DNA from: Akkermansiaceae bacterium
GTDB taxonomy: Bacteria > Verrucomicrobiota > Verrucomicrobiia > Verrucomicrobiales > Akkermansiaceae
Assembly: GCA_029288115.1 (NCBI GenBank)
Contig: JARFPV010000487.1
Location: forward strand, 1 to 5,790
DNA length: 5,790 nt
Direction of reading: 5' to 3'
Position numbers and translations under genes: made by a program. Within the stretch, counting starts at the first letter, position 1. Each line of letters opens with the position of its first letter. Shown here piece after piece: positions 4,795 through 5,790 of the stretch. The notes below the pieces were generated by a model. It was not told where the DNA came from. It searched no databases and saw only the letters and a program-made list of their open reading frames with translations.

Positions 4795-5778
4795 GTGAAG
4801 TTACGGAAGATCGATTGTCATGTGCATCTCGTGGGGGATGGCTCATCGGGTAGTGGTTGCTGGTTCAAGCTGCCGACACTTTGGGACCGATTTCTGGGGC
4901 GCATGATGATTAAGGGTCTGGGATTGCCGTTGTCGGTGATGAAATCGGGCCTGGATGAGCGATATGCGGAAAACTTGGTGCAGCAAATCCGTGAGAGCGA
5001 TCTCGATGCTGCCGTGGTCTTGGCCCAAGATATTCCATATGATGAGCACGGCGTGCCGATGGATGAGGCGCAATTCTATCTACCGAACGAATACGTCGCT
5101 GGCCTGGCAAGGCGCTACCCTGATGAATTGATCCCGGCATGCTCGATTCATCCGGGCCGACCCGATGCAATGGATGAACTGGAACGGTGTATCGAGGCAA
5201 AGATGCCCGTGCTCAAGCTGCTGCCCAACTGCCTCAACATTGATTACGAAAATGATCGTTACCTACCATTTTGGCAACGCATGGCAGAAGCGGGCATGGT
5301 GCTGCTCTCCCATACTGGCGGCGAGATGACGGTAAAGGTCTTTGACCCGAATTATGGCGACCCGAAGAAACTCCATAAAATCCTCGATTGTGGAGTCACC
5401 GTGATCGCCGCACATTCGGCGGGCAGGAGCGGATTGTTTGACCCCGACTGGACGGAAGATTTGATCCAAATGTTTGCGCGTTGGCCCCATCTGTATGCCG
5501 ACAATAGCGCGCTTTGCAGCCCAAACAGGGCACGCACCCTGAAACACATCATTCCCGCCAAAATCCAACAAAGGATCATCCACGGCAGCGACTATCCAGT
5601 CCCCGTCTCTGGTTGGGGCCCATGGATCTCAGGCCACATCGAGTGGTCAGACATCTGGGAAACCCGAAAGTCTCCCAACATCCTCCAGCGCGATTACCTG
5701 CTCAAACGGGCAATAGGCTTTGCGCCCGAAACGTTTACCCGGATGGATGAGGTTTTGAAGGGTGCACGGGGTGGATGA
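4795..5778 (+). CDS. Amidohydrolase family 2 (ACMSD-like) metal-dependent hydrolase or decarboxylase
   Basis: A 327-residue TIM-barrel enzyme of the amidohydrolase-2 family (PF04909, COG2159), whose members hydrolyse or decarboxylate small, often aromatic, acids. Counting from the GTG start, metal-site residues are all present: HxH at His9/His11 (IDCHVH), His173 (LLSHTG), His207 (AAHSAG) and Asp266 (HGSDYP). SIHPGRPD (118-125) and VLKLLPN (139-145) match conserved barrel strands of the family. The pattern of zinc ligands agrees with ACMSD, but the substrate cannot be read from sequence and no pathway genes lie nearby. Cytoplasmic; no signal peptide. Start choice: an in-frame TAG sits at 4789-4791, leaving only TTG (4792) or GTG (4795); the next in-frame ATG would remove HxH. 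I prefer GTG because a seven-codon frame (4778-4798) ends in a TGA overlapping it as GTGA. No Shine-Dalgarno. Length is normal and the gene is complete, ending 12 nt before the window edge. Confidence 0.93.
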   Translation: MKLRKIDCHVHLVGDGSSGSGCWFKLPTLWDRFLGRMMIKGLGLPLSVMKSGLDERYAENLVQQIRESDLDAAVVLAQDIPYDEHGVPMDEAQFYLPNEYVAGLARRYPDELIPACSIHPGRPDAMDELERCIEAKMPVLKLLPNCLNIDYENDRYLPFWQRMAEAGMVLLSHTGGEMTVKVFDPNYGDPKKLHKILDCGVTVIAAHSAGRSGLFDPDWTEDLIQMFARWPHLYADNSALCSPNRARTLKHIIPAKIQQRIIHGSDYPVPVSGWGPWISGHIEWSDIWETRKSPNILQRDYLLKRAIGFAPETFTRMDEVLKGARGG

Positions 5779-5790
5779 TTGGGAGCTGTA

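Noticed and set aside
5263..5583. 106-codon minus-strand open frame
   Set aside because: Antisense to the amidohydrolase metal-binding motifs; a shadow of that gene.

Overview
The window looks like chromosomal DNA of a marine- or soil-type bacterium of the Planctomycetes-Verrucomicrobia group, and Verrucomicrobia is my best guess. Three things point there: a DUF1501 protein (a family greatly expanded in that group), a small PEP-CTERM surface protein with a C-terminal exosortase-type sorting tail, and start sites that almost all lack a Shine-Dalgarno sequence. None of these fixes the genus. I see no tRNA, rRNA, insertion sequence, CRISPR array, phage gene or recognised defence system.

Layout. 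Bases 1-990 (+) hold the C-terminal two thirds of a DUF1501 protein that runs in from outside the window. It converges on a minus-strand gene (1072-1767, secreted Lys/Arg/Glu-rich helical protein with a duplicated module), and a hairpin at 1007-1035 can terminate both. Further right, two minus-strand genes 6 nt apart form an operon: 3026-2388 (secreted helical protein of unknown function), then 2381-1935 (YchJ-family protein with an N-terminal SEC-C zinc knuckle). A 400-nt divergent intergenic region follows. It holds a palindrome, a tandem direct repeat, other inverted repeats and a plausible promoter for the PEP-CTERM gene at 3427-3996 (+). Then come a PPP-family metallophosphoesterase (4075-4734, +) and an amidohydrolase-2 family enzyme (4795-5778, +). 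These last two enzymes are complete and keep their catalytic metal ligands.

How the genes work together. The window is a patchwork of short transcription units, not one pathway. Three products carry Sec signal peptides and act outside the cytoplasm. YchJ, the phosphatase and the amidohydrolase look cytoplasmic. I found no convincing new multi-gene system. The observations most worth checking are short leader ORFs whose stop codons overlap the start codon of the next gene (at 4007-4078, 4778-4798 and 3037-3023), the cluster of symmetric elements at 3111-3383, and the duplicated helical module in the 1072-1767 protein.
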